Under the pieces are notes generated by a model. It had not been told where the DNA came from. It ran no database searches and was given only the letters and a program-made list of their open reading frames with translations. A program made the translations under genes and the position numbers. Below are positions 16,500-24,653 of a DNA stretch of 64,000 bases, one piece after another; position 1 is the first letter of the stretch; each line of letters starts with the position of its first letter. Source of the stretch: a virus; IMG/VR virus record IMGVR_UViG_3300046513_000343, positions 1 through 64,000 of that record; one strand, written 5' to 3'.

Positions 16500-19325
16500 T
16501 TATTTGCCGTCCTTGTACTTGTTGTACTGCTCGACGCCGAAGTTTTTGATGAAGGAATTCATCGCCACCACGTCACCCTTACGCTTGCGCAATTCCTGTA
16601 TCGCCTCGTCCGGCGCGGCTGGGTAGGCTTGCTTGCCGGCCGGGTTCGGCCCGCCGAGCATCTGGCCGGTGCTGGTATCGACCGCGCCCTTCTTGTAGAT
16701 CGGCTGGTTCATGTTGTCGCGCTCGCCGGTGTCGACATCGACGATGGCGTGGCGGTTGCCTTTGGTGTTGATCTCGGCCACCTCCTTGGCGCCCTGCGCG
16801 GCAACCTGGTGCTGCTGCACGCCGAACTGGCCGGTGGTGGCGGCCACATTGCCGGTGCCCTGGTTTTGCAGCGCCTGCTCGTCCAGCTTCGCCTGGGACG
16901 GGTTGACGCCATAGATTTGCCCCTGCACCAGCGCATTGCGGTAGCGGGTTAGTGGGCTGTTCGGACCATTCACGTCACCGCTGGCCAGGGCCGCGTTGTA
17001 GATGGAGGCGGGCACCACGATGCCACTCGGCATCTGTACGGTGCTGTGCATGCCCCGCATTTCCCAGACGGGTTGCTCGCGCAGGTCTTCGGGGACGTCG
17101 TCGCGCGTGTCGCCTGGCGTGGCCGGCCCGGCCTGTGCCACCGCACCGGGCCGCTGCGCCGCCGACATGTGCGAGGCCGCCAGTCCAGTCCACTTGCCGA
17201 TGGCCTGGCCGGCGGTCATGCCGCGCATGCCGTTGTCATTGACGATGTTCTCGGCGTTCTTGGGATCGTAGCTGGCCACCACCTGCTTGATGGAGGCGTT
17301 CGGGTCGGCGCTCAGCAGCGTGCTGGCGCCTGTCACGCCCAGCAGGTGGCCCATGTAGGACTCGGCCGGGGTCGGCGCGCGCCCGAGCTTGGCGGTCAGT
17401 TCGGCGTCGGTCTTTTTCAAGAAGTCAATGCCGGCGCGCGCCTGGATCGTCGGGTCTTTCCATTGCTCAGGCGTCAGTGAATAGGCGGCGCGGGTTTTCT
17501 TGAGCATCTGGAACAGGCCGAAGGCGCTGCTGTTCGGGTTCTGCGCGTCGTGGTTGAACTTGCCGCCCGTTTCAATCGAGCTGACCATCAAGGCGCGCGC
17601 CGGGTCGTAGCCCATTTCCTGCGCCTGCGACAAGATGCGGCGCTGGTTCTCGCTCATGTTCGGGTTGGCCAGCGCCGGCGCGCTGCCGCTGCCCGGTGCC
17701 GCTGCGGGCGCTTGCCAGTTGCCATTCATCAGGTCGGCCACTTCGGCGCTGCGGTCGAGGTATCGCTGCACTGAGGACGGCAGCGGCTGACCATGCGGGA
17801 TGACGGCCTCGCCGCCATCCTTGTAGGAAATGTGCGTGCCGTTGTGCGCACCGCCAATGCCGATGGACGAGATCGGGCTTTCCTGCGACTCCTTGTACAA
17901 GGCGTTGTAGCGCGCCAGCATGGCCTGTTGCCGCTGGTCGCCTTGCGAGGGGCCGCTCGGGGCGGCAGCGGGCGCGGGCGCGCCAGGCTTGGTCGCCTGG
18001 CGGGCCTGCTGTTGCAGGCTGTACTGGTCGGCCTGGTCCTCGGTCATCACCGGGCCGGCAGGCTGCACCTGTGCTGGAGTTGGCTTTGCCTTCTCGGCGG
18101 CTGCCGCGGCGGCGATGCTGGCCTTGCGCGCATCGACGCGCTCCACCGGACTGGCCTCGTCGAGGCCAAAGAAGCCGCGCAACGCCTTGATCGCCTTGTC
18201 GCCACCGAAGTAGCCAGCCCCCCCGCCGATGATGCTGCCGACGATCGGCGCGGCCGGCGCGGCCGGGCCGAGGAAGGGCGCGGCCAGCAAGCCCACCTGG
18301 CCACCGATGCCGGCACCAGCGATGGTGGCAGCGCCGCGGCCGACGCCCTCGGCCGCTTGGGTGGCCACGTCGGCCTTGCTGGTTTCCGGGTCGGCCGCCA
18401 CTTTGGCCACGCGGCCCGCCTCGATCACCGGCTCAACCCATGGCGTCGCCTTGCGTGCCAGTGCCAACGTGCCACTGCCAGCCGCCACGGCGGCCTTGCC
18501 GATCAGGCCGCTGCCGGGCGGCACCAGCGGTTTCGCCTGGGCGCTGGCGCCTTCCATGAAGCGGGCATAGGCGGATGGACCGGAAGGGCCGGATGGTGCG
18601 GCGCCGGGAGCCGCGCCTGGCGGGATGCCGCCCGGTGGCGGTGGCGCACTGCCACCACCGGCGCGCGCGCGCACCGCGTCCGCATAGCCGGTGTCGGGTT
18701 CGGCGTAGCGCATGGTGGCCGCGCCCAGTTTCTGGTCCATGCTCAAAGGCCCGGTCGGTTCTGGCGGCGCCAGGGCGGCGGCGCGCACGCCGTTCGGGTT
18801 GGGCGCGTTGTTGAGGTTGCGCGCGGTGCGCACCTGTTCCTGCGCCTGGCCCAGCGCCTCGCCCGGCTGGCTGTTGAAGGCAGCACGCGGGTCAACCGCC
18901 GCGGCGGGCACGGCTGGGGCTGCCGGCGCAGCAGCGGGCAATGCTGGGCGCGGGCCGGCCATGGCGCGGTCGTACTGGGCATTGGCCACGCCGGCGCCGG
19001 GCTGCGGCAAGCCGGCGCGCAGGTCGGGGCGGGGCTGCGCCGCGTGTGGCGTGTCAAACTGCTCGCTGGCCATGGCGCGGTCGTACTGCGTATTGGCCAG
19101 GCCAGCGGCTGGCTGGGGCAGGCTGGCGCGCAGGCGCTGGCCGGCGGTGGGCGTGTTCAACAGCGCGGCGCCACGCGGGGCGGCCGGCTCGACCGGCACC
19201 GGCTCGGCCGGCGGCGGCAGCGGCGCTGGGCCGCCTCCCTCCGGCGGCTGCAGCAGCGCGGCGCGGCCCTGCTCAGGCATGAGCGATGCGGCAGCCCGGC
19301 GATACTGGTCTTCGAGGATGCCCAT
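16500..19325 (-). CDS. Virion-associated lytic transglycosylase
   Basis: A 941-residue protein. The N-terminal 250 residues are Pro/Ala-rich with two repeats around QYDRAMA. A Gly/Ala hydrophobic stretch (about 330-385, GAGIGGQVGLLAAPFLGPA) could insert in a membrane. The SLT-type lysozyme-like domain lies at about 560-720, with the catalytic Glu near 585 in SSIETGG followed by SAFGLFQM. Such proteins are packaged in podovirus virions and cut peptidoglycan during DNA ejection. The start codon sits behind AAGGAG, which overlaps the end of the upstream repeat-protein gene. The giant gene follows after 2 bases, so the two are probably co-expressed and co-packaged. Its GRAPTPAESYMGHLLG motif recurs nearly unchanged in the giant protein. 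Confidence 0.85.
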   Translation of the reverse strand: MGILEDQYRRAAASLMPEQGRAALLQPPEGGGPAPLPPPAEPVPVEPAAPRGAALLNTPTAGQRLRASLPQPAAGLANTQYDRAMASEQFDTPHAAQPRPDLRAGLPQPGAGVANAQYDRAMAGPRPALPAAAPAAPAVPAAAVDPRAAFNSQPGEALGQAQEQVRTARNLNNAPNPNGVRAAALAPPEPTGPLSMDQKLGAATMRYAEPDTGYADAVRARAGGGSAPPPPGGIPPGAAPGAAPSGPSGPSAYARFMEGASAQAKPLVPPGSGLIGKAAVAAGSGTLALARKATPWVEPVIEAGRVAKVAADPETSKADVATQAAEGVGRGAATIAGAGIGGQVGLLAAPFLGPAAPAAPIVGSIIGGGAGYFGGDKAIKALRGFFGLDEASPVERVDARKASIAAAAAAEKAKPTPAQVQPAGPVMTEDQADQYSLQQQARQATKPGAPAPAAAPSGPSQGDQRQQAMLARYNALYKESQESPISSIGIGGAHNGTHISYKDGGEAVIPHGQPLPSSVQRYLDRSAEVADLMNGNWQAPAAAPGSGSAPALANPNMSENQRRILSQAQEMGYDPARALMVSSIETGGKFNHDAQNPNSSAFGLFQMLKKTRAAYSLTPEQWKDPTIQARAGIDFLKKTDAELTAKLGRAPTPAESYMGHLLGVTGASTLLSADPNASIKQVVASYDPKNAENIVNDNGMRGMTAGQAIGKWTGLAASHMSAAQRPGAVAQAGPATPGDTRDDVPEDLREQPVWEMRGMHSTVQMPSGIVVPASIYNAALASGDVNGPNSPLTRYRNALVQGQIYGVNPSQAKLDEQALQNQGTGNVAATTGQFGVQQHQVAAQGAKEVAEINTKGNRHAIVDVDTGERDNMNQPIYKKGAVDTSTGQMLGGPNPAGKQAYPAAPDEAIQELRKRKGDVVAMNSFIKNFGVEQYNKYKDGK

Positions 19326-19328
19326 GAC

Positions 19329-22300
19329 TTACTCCTTGTGCGTGGTGATGTCGGAATAGTTGACGCCAAAGCTGTTGCTGCTGCTGTTGCTGGCACTGTT
19401 GTTGGCACTGTTGTTGGCATTGTTGCTGGCACTGTTGCTGCTGCTGTTGCCGCTGCTGTTACTGCTGCTGTTGTTGCTGCTGTTGCTGCTGCTGTTGTTG
19501 CTGCTGTTGGCCGACGCATTCGAGGAGCTGTTAGCCGACGAGTTGGACGACGAGTTCGAGGCGCTGTTGCTGCTGCTGTTCGAGTCGGACGACGAGATCG
19601 ACGCATGCACGCTGCGCGCCGACAGGGCGGCGGCGGCCAGCTGGCCCGACAGCTGGCCGGCCGCGCGCAGCGACGCCTGCGCCGTTTCGGCCGCCGACAA
19701 CGCCAGCTTCAAGTTCGCTTCGCCGGCCTGCAAAGCCAGTTGCGCCTGCGAGGTGTACACGGCGGTGGTCGCCTTGACCACTTCGACCTCGGCGCGCGCG
19801 TGTTCGTTGTGGGTGTTCTCGACGGCGGCAAAGGCCTTCACGCGCGTGTCGAACACGGTGGCCAGCGCACGCAGGCGTTCGGCTTCGGCCGACACCCCGG
19901 CCTGGTAGCTTTGCACCTCGCTCTTGAACACGTCGAGCGGGAATTCGGCGCTCTGCTTGAAGTTCAGGTTGGCCTCGCCCAGCTTGGCGTTGACCAGCGT
20001 GCCGTAGGCGTCGATGCGGCTCTTGTAGGCGCCCACCTGCTGGCCGTACATTTCCGCCTTCAGCGACTGGCCCTTGATGGCACTGGTGTAGCCCTCGTAT
20101 TCCAGTCCCTTGGCGCGCACGCTCGACTCGAAGCCGGCAATGGCGTCGCGGTACAGCGCCGACTTGATTTCCTCACCCTTCCAGGAGGCCTCGAAGCTGC
20201 GGATCTCCGAATCCTTGGCCTTGATCTGTTCGTCGATCGCCAGCAACTGGCTCTTATATAGCTCGACCTTGTTCAATTCCGCCCTGACCAGCGTTTCGTA
20301 GCCCTGGTACTCGGCCGCCTTGGCGCGCACGGCCGAATCGAAACCGGCCAGTTCCGCCTTGTAGATTTCCGGCTTGAGCGATTCGATCCTGGCCTGCGCA
20401 TCCAGGCCGGCGTACTCGACCTGTTTGGCCTTGATCAGCGAATCGAAGCCGAGCAGCTGGGCCTTGAACAGTTCCACCTTGGACAGTTCGGCGCGGATAC
20501 GGCTGTCGTAGGCCTGGTACTCGGACGCCTTGGCGCGCACCAGCGATTCATAGCCGGCCAGCGAGTCCTTGAAGATGGCCGACTTCAGTTCCTCGTTCTT
20601 GAACGAGGCCTCGAAGGTCCTGATTTCGCTTTCCTTGGCGTGGATCGACGCCTCGAAGCCGGATAGGGCCGCCTTGAACAGCTCGATTTTCGCCAATTCG
20701 GTCTTGGTCACCGTCTCATAATTGGTGTACTCGGCCGTTTTGGCCTTGACCAGCGAATCGAAGCCGAGCAATTCCGCCTTATAGATATCGGCCTTGACCG
20801 ATTGCGCCTCGGTCTGGAATTTATAACCCTCGTACTCGGACGATTTGGCCTTGACCTGGCTGTCGTAGCCGGCCAGCTGGGCGGAAAACAATTGCACCCT
20901 TGACAATTCAGCCTTGACGCGCTCGCTGTAGCCGGTGTATTCCAGCCCTTTGGCGCGCACCTGGCTTTCAAAGCCGGACAATTGCGCCTTGAACATTTCC
21001 ACCTTCGAGGCATCGGCTTCGATGCGCAGTTTGGCGGCGGAAACGCGGGTGGCATACACCTCGGCCATGGTTTTGACCGCAGAAATTTGCGCGGTATAGG
21101 TGGCCACGGCCTGGGCATTGATGTCGCCGATCAGTTTTTGCCCTTCCAGCTGGGCCTTGTAGATATCGAGCTGGGCCAGCGCGGCCGACAGGCGCGTCTT
21201 GAACACCTCGGCCTTGGCCGAAAACGCCTGCACGTCGGCCTGGAACAGCGACACGCGGGCGTTGAAAATCTGGATCACCGATGTCAGCGTGAACTTGGCC
21301 GCGTCCAGTGCGCGGTTCTGGACGCTGTTGAAGTGCTCGATCAGGCGCGTTTCGAGCTGCATCGCCTGATTGAAGGCGAACTGGAAATTGCTTTGCTCCA
21401 GTTCGGCCTGTTTGATCATCACCTCGCGGTTCAGGTCGCCATCGGCGTTCATGCCCTCCTGCAGGGCTTGCTGAATCACGCGCAACAAGGTGCCGCCGGG
21501 GATGGTGAAGCCGCGCGCGGCAAACAGGCGCTGCGCTTCCTCGACGCCGCGCTGGGTGATCAAGGCTTGCCGGTCACGGCCGCGGTTCCAGATCGCCGCC
21601 TCGACCACCGGGTCCAGCCCGGTGTGGGCGCCGTTGACCAGTTCGATCAGGCGCGCATTCATGCTGCCCAGCAGCGTCGTGTTGTATGCGACCTCGCTCC
21701 AGGCGAAGGTCGCATCCGGTGCGTTCGGCAGCTCGCCAACGCTGGCGTCGAACAGCGGAATGTCGATCACCGGCACGCCCGGCAGGTTCAGCCCGGCCAG
21801 GGTCGGCACGGGCGGGAAAATAAAATCCGGCTCGCTGGGGGTGGCGATCTCGGCCAGCGTCGGCGCGGCCGGCAGCGGCGCATCGAAGGCGCTGGGCACC
21901 GGCACCTCGCTCAGCACTGGCGCGCTGGGCATGATGCCGGCAAAGGCGCTCGGCACCGGCACCACGTCCAGCACCGGGGCGAGCGGCACGCCGGTGGTCA
22001 AGGGGTCGGGCGCGGCGAAGTTGGTCAGCACCGGCAGCGCCGGCAGCGGCTCGGCAAACGCGGCCGGGGCGACCAGCTCGTTGATGGTCGGGGCCACCGG
22101 CAGCGTGGCCGCCAGCGCGTCCGGCGCGGCGATATTGTCCAGGGTCGGGGTGGCCGGCAGTGTGCCGGCAAAGGCGGCCGGCAGCGTGATCGGCGTGATC
22201 GCGGGCGCGAGCGGGACCGGCGTGGTGAACACGGCCGGCACGAGCGCCACGTCCAGCGTGGGCGCGGCCGGCACGGCCAGGTCGAGCGTGGCCGGCGCGC

Positions 22301-22844
22301 TGAACTGGTTGATGACGGGCGCGCTGGGGGCCAGCGCGCTCAAGGGGTCGGGCAAGGCGATGTCGACCAGCAGCGGCGTGGCGATGTCGAACAGCGGTTC
22401 CGTGTCCAGCGTGATCGGGATCAAAGCCGGCACGCTCGGCGCGGTCGGCGCCAGCGGGAACACGGCGCCCAGGTCGGCCGGCTCGGCCGGAGCGATGCCG
22501 GCCGGGTCCAGCGTCACGCTCGGGATCGGGATCGACGGCATCGTCAGCAACGGCAGATGCAGCGAAAAACTGCCCAATTGCGCAATCGCCGCCATGGCGC
22601 TCGATTGCGAGGCCTGCGCCAGCGATTCGGAGCTGGACATGTATTGCGACACCACATTGTTGGCGCGGCCTTCGATCCACTTCGCCGGTTCGGCCGGCGC
22701 GGCCGGGGCCGCTGGCGCGGCAGCGGCGGCGGCCGGGGCGGCAGCGGCAGCTGGCGCCGCCCCGGCGGCGGCGGCCGGGGCGGCGGCAGCGGCGGCGGCC
22801 GGTCCTACGGATGGGGAGCCGGTGCTAAAGAATCCGAAGCTCAT
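19329..22844 (-). CDS. Large repeat-rich structural protein (35-residue coiled-coil repeats, Ser/Asn tail)
   Basis: A 1171-residue protein with four zones. Residues 15-60 are almost pure Ala/Pro/Gly. Residues about 95-370 hold Pro-rich repeats of about 19 residues (APAAFAEPLPALPVL type). Residues about 612-961 hold ten consecutive repeats of exactly 35 residues, i.e. five heptads each, following FKAQLxGFxSxVRAKxxEYxGY. Residues about 1085-1160 are almost only Ser and Asn with some Ala/Gly. The start has AGGAGA upstream. The place between tail proteins and the transglycosylase suggests a virion ejection, needle or rod-like tail component; this is inference. I recognise no family. The regular 35-residue period predicts a long trimeric or dimeric coiled coil. 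Confidence 0.85.
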   Translation of the reverse strand: MSFGFFSTGSPSVGPAAAAAAAPAAAAGAAPAAAAAPAAAAAAPAAPAAPAEPAKWIEGRANNVVSQYMSSSESLAQASQSSAMAAIAQLGSFSLHLPLLTMPSIPIPSVTLDPAGIAPAEPADLGAVFPLAPTAPSVPALIPITLDTEPLFDIATPLLVDIALPDPLSALAPSAPVINQFSAPATLDLAVPAAPTLDVALVPAVFTTPVPLAPAITPITLPAAFAGTLPATPTLDNIAAPDALAATLPVAPTINELVAPAAFAEPLPALPVLTNFAAPDPLTTGVPLAPVLDVVPVPSAFAGIMPSAPVLSEVPVPSAFDAPLPAAPTLAEIATPSEPDFIFPPVPTLAGLNLPGVPVIDIPLFDASVGELPNAPDATFAWSEVAYNTTLLGSMNARLIELVNGAHTGLDPVVEAAIWNRGRDRQALITQRGVEEAQRLFAARGFTIPGGTLLRVIQQALQEGMNADGDLNREVMIKQAELEQSNFQFAFNQAMQLETRLIEHFNSVQNRALDAAKFTLTSVIQIFNARVSLFQADVQAFSAKAEVFKTRLSAALAQLDIYKAQLEGQKLIGDINAQAVATYTAQISAVKTMAEVYATRVSAAKLRIEADASKVEMFKAQLSGFESQVRAKGLEYTGYSERVKAELSRVQLFSAQLAGYDSQVKAKSSEYEGYKFQTEAQSVKADIYKAELLGFDSLVKAKTAEYTNYETVTKTELAKIELFKAALSGFEASIHAKESEIRTFEASFKNEELKSAIFKDSLAGYESLVRAKASEYQAYDSRIRAELSKVELFKAQLLGFDSLIKAKQVEYAGLDAQARIESLKPEIYKAELAGFDSAVRAKAAEYQGYETLVRAELNKVELYKSQLLAIDEQIKAKDSEIRSFEASWKGEEIKSALYRDAIAGFESSVRAKGLEYEGYTSAIKGQSLKAEMYGQQVGAYKSRIDAYGTLVNAKLGEANLNFKQSAEFPLDVFKSEVQSYQAGVSAEAERLRALATVFDTRVKAFAAVENTHNEHARAEVEVVKATTAVYTSQAQLALQAGEANLKLALSAAETAQASLRAAGQLSGQLAAAALSARSVHASISSSDSNSSSNSASNSSSNSSANSSSNASANSSNNSSSNSSNNSSSNSSGNSSSNSASNNANNSANNSASNSSSNSFGVNYSDITTHKE
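19960..21011 (-). repeat. Ten tandem 105-bp coding repeats
   Basis: These encode the 35-residue units of the structural protein above. The units are similar but not identical at DNA level, so they are old or diversified duplications. Conserved residues per unit include a hydrophobic-Phe/Tyr-Lys start, GF or GY near position 12, AK near position 19 and EY near position 23. Confidence 0.8.
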
Positions 22845-22892
22845 ACTGTTCTCCTGGGGTGATGGGGGCGCCGCTACGAGGGCAAGGCAGGG

Positions 22893-24653
22893 TTAAGGGT
22901 CCACCTCCACCTCCAGATCGGGCAGTTCCAGCTCGTAAGTGAGGCTGGCCACGCCACTGGCCCAGCCGGTAGTGGTGCCGTCGATCAGGTCCAGCAGTGT
23001 CGGTGGCGACACGGTGGCGCCCACGGCCCACAGCGCCGGCAGGCCGAAGCTGCTATCGGCGTCGGTTTGTGCCGCGCCGACAACGATTTCGCCGTCGTCG
23101 GACATGGCGTAGGTGCTGGTAAACGGGCCGAGCGACTGCACCGGCTTGTCTTTGATCAGATACCAGCCGGCCGGTTCGGGCGCGTTGAAGGCCTGCGACG
23201 TGGTGGTGACGGTGGTGTCCGGGATACCGAATTCGGGCGGGTGCTGGAACACGTCAACGGTGATGACGGTGTTGAGCGGCGACGCAATGCTGTTGCCGGC
23301 CAGGGTCACGCCGTCGCCGTCGATGGCGACCAGGTCGCCGTCGTTGTAGAAGGCGTATTTGCCGGGGTTGTCCACCTCGGGTAGCGGCATTTGCCACAGG
23401 AAGGCGGTGTTGGGCGAGAGCGGGTCGGCCACCAGCGGGTACTGGTCGGGCGGGCTGACGCCGTCGCTGTTGTCGATGTGGTAGACGGTGCTGACCATGC
23501 TCAGGTGCATCGAGTAGCCGGCCACCAGGCCGGCGTCGTTGATATCGACCGGCAGGCTCTGGTCGCCGTCTTCCCCCGGCCCATACAGGCCATCCTGCGC
23601 TGGATGCACCGTGCCCCCCGAGGTCACGCCATACGGCTCGGTGGTGGTGCCCGGCACCGGGATGCGCTGCAGGGCACCGTCGGCATCCCATGCCACGCCC
23701 ACGTAGGACGGCATCGGGGTCAATTCGCGCATCACCCCGCACATCAGGCGCCCGTCGGGCGAAATGCTGGGGGCGCAGTCGAAGCGCAGTTTGTTGGCGC
23801 GTGACGGCCGCGGCGGGATGCCGATGCCCATCGCGCCCAGGCCCAGGTCTGACATGAGCGTAACGTCCCCCGGACCGTCGTCCGGCGCGGCGTCCCAGCG
23901 CCAGACGGCGTAGCTGTCGTCGTCGTTGCGGCAGATGCCGCAGATGGCGGCGCCGTCGGCTGACACGTCGGTGGCGATCGCGTAGTGGCCGCTGCCGATC
24001 GTGCCCAGCGCTTGCATGCCGTCATCCTCGGTCCAGCGGAAGGCGAAGGTGCCGCTCGGCCCCTGCGAATAGCCAACGATGGTCGTGCCGTCGATGGAAA
24101 TGGCCAGCGCCTCGCCGGTGACGCAGTCGGGCAGGAAGCCCAGTTCGAGCGGCTGGTTGTCATGGATGAAACCCCAGGCAACCGGGTGCAAATGGTCGGC
24201 GCCATTGGCGCACACGCCGCAAACGAGGGTATCCGGGTAGTCGAGTTTTTGCTTGATCAGGGCGCGCTTGCGGCGCGGCTCCAGCACCGGCTCACTCGGG
24301 GTGTCACTTGGCTGCTCCGGCGTCTCGGGCGATTCCAGCGCCTCGCTGGGCTGCGGCGCCGTCGTCACCGACTCGGCTGTCGGCGGCACGCTGATGCGCA
24401 GCGTGTCGTGGCCGTCATTGGTGATGACCTCGATGCGGGTGCCGTCGGCCAGCACGCGGCGCTCCATGTAGAAGCCGCCCGCTTCGCCGTTGGCGGTACG
24501 CTCGTTGACGCCGTAGTGCGTCTTCATGCGCCCGAGCATGGCGCGTGCGGTGCCGATATAGCCCTTGGCCGCCTCCAGGTCGCCAAACAGCGTGGTGCGC
24601 AGCCAGCCGGTGGCGATCGGCTCGTCCAGCACCAGGTCCGGCTTGTTCTGCAT
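22893..24653 (-). CDS. Tail/virion protein with HAF-like beta-propeller repeats
   Basis: A 586-residue protein beginning MQNKPDLVLDEPIATGWL. Residues about 100-150 are a Pro/Glu/Ser linker. The rest shows recurring units such as TFAFRWTEDDGMQALGTI, AIATDVSADGAAICG and SYAVWRWD, resembling the HAF-type extracellular repeat that builds propellers. The ATG overlaps the stop of the upstream discoidin-like protein by one base, so the two are translationally coupled and probably neighbours in the particle. It could be a tail accessory or host-surface-binding protein. No enzyme motif is visible. Confidence 0.7.
   Translation of the reverse strand: MQNKPDLVLDEPIATGWLRTTLFGDLEAAKGYIGTARAMLGRMKTHYGVNERTANGEAGGFYMERRVLADGTRIEVITNDGHDTLRISVPPTAESVTTAPQPSEALESPETPEQPSDTPSEPVLEPRRKRALIKQKLDYPDTLVCGVCANGADHLHPVAWGFIHDNQPLELGFLPDCVTGEALAISIDGTTIVGYSQGPSGTFAFRWTEDDGMQALGTIGSGHYAIATDVSADGAAICGICRNDDDSYAVWRWDAAPDDGPGDVTLMSDLGLGAMGIGIPPRPSRANKLRFDCAPSISPDGRLMCGVMRELTPMPSYVGVAWDADGALQRIPVPGTTTEPYGVTSGGTVHPAQDGLYGPGEDGDQSLPVDINDAGLVAGYSMHLSMVSTVYHIDNSDGVSPPDQYPLVADPLSPNTAFLWQMPLPEVDNPGKYAFYNDGDLVAIDGDGVTLAGNSIASPLNTVITVDVFQHPPEFGIPDTTVTTTSQAFNAPEPAGWYLIKDKPVQSLGPFTSTYAMSDDGEIVVGAAQTDADSSFGLPALWAVGATVSPPTLLDLIDGTTTGWASGVASLTYELELPDLEVEVDP

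Noticed and set aside
19360-19600. Poly-leucine plus-strand frame
   Set aside because: It is the reverse reading of the Ser/Asn codon run (AGC/AAC) in the minus-strand structural gene.
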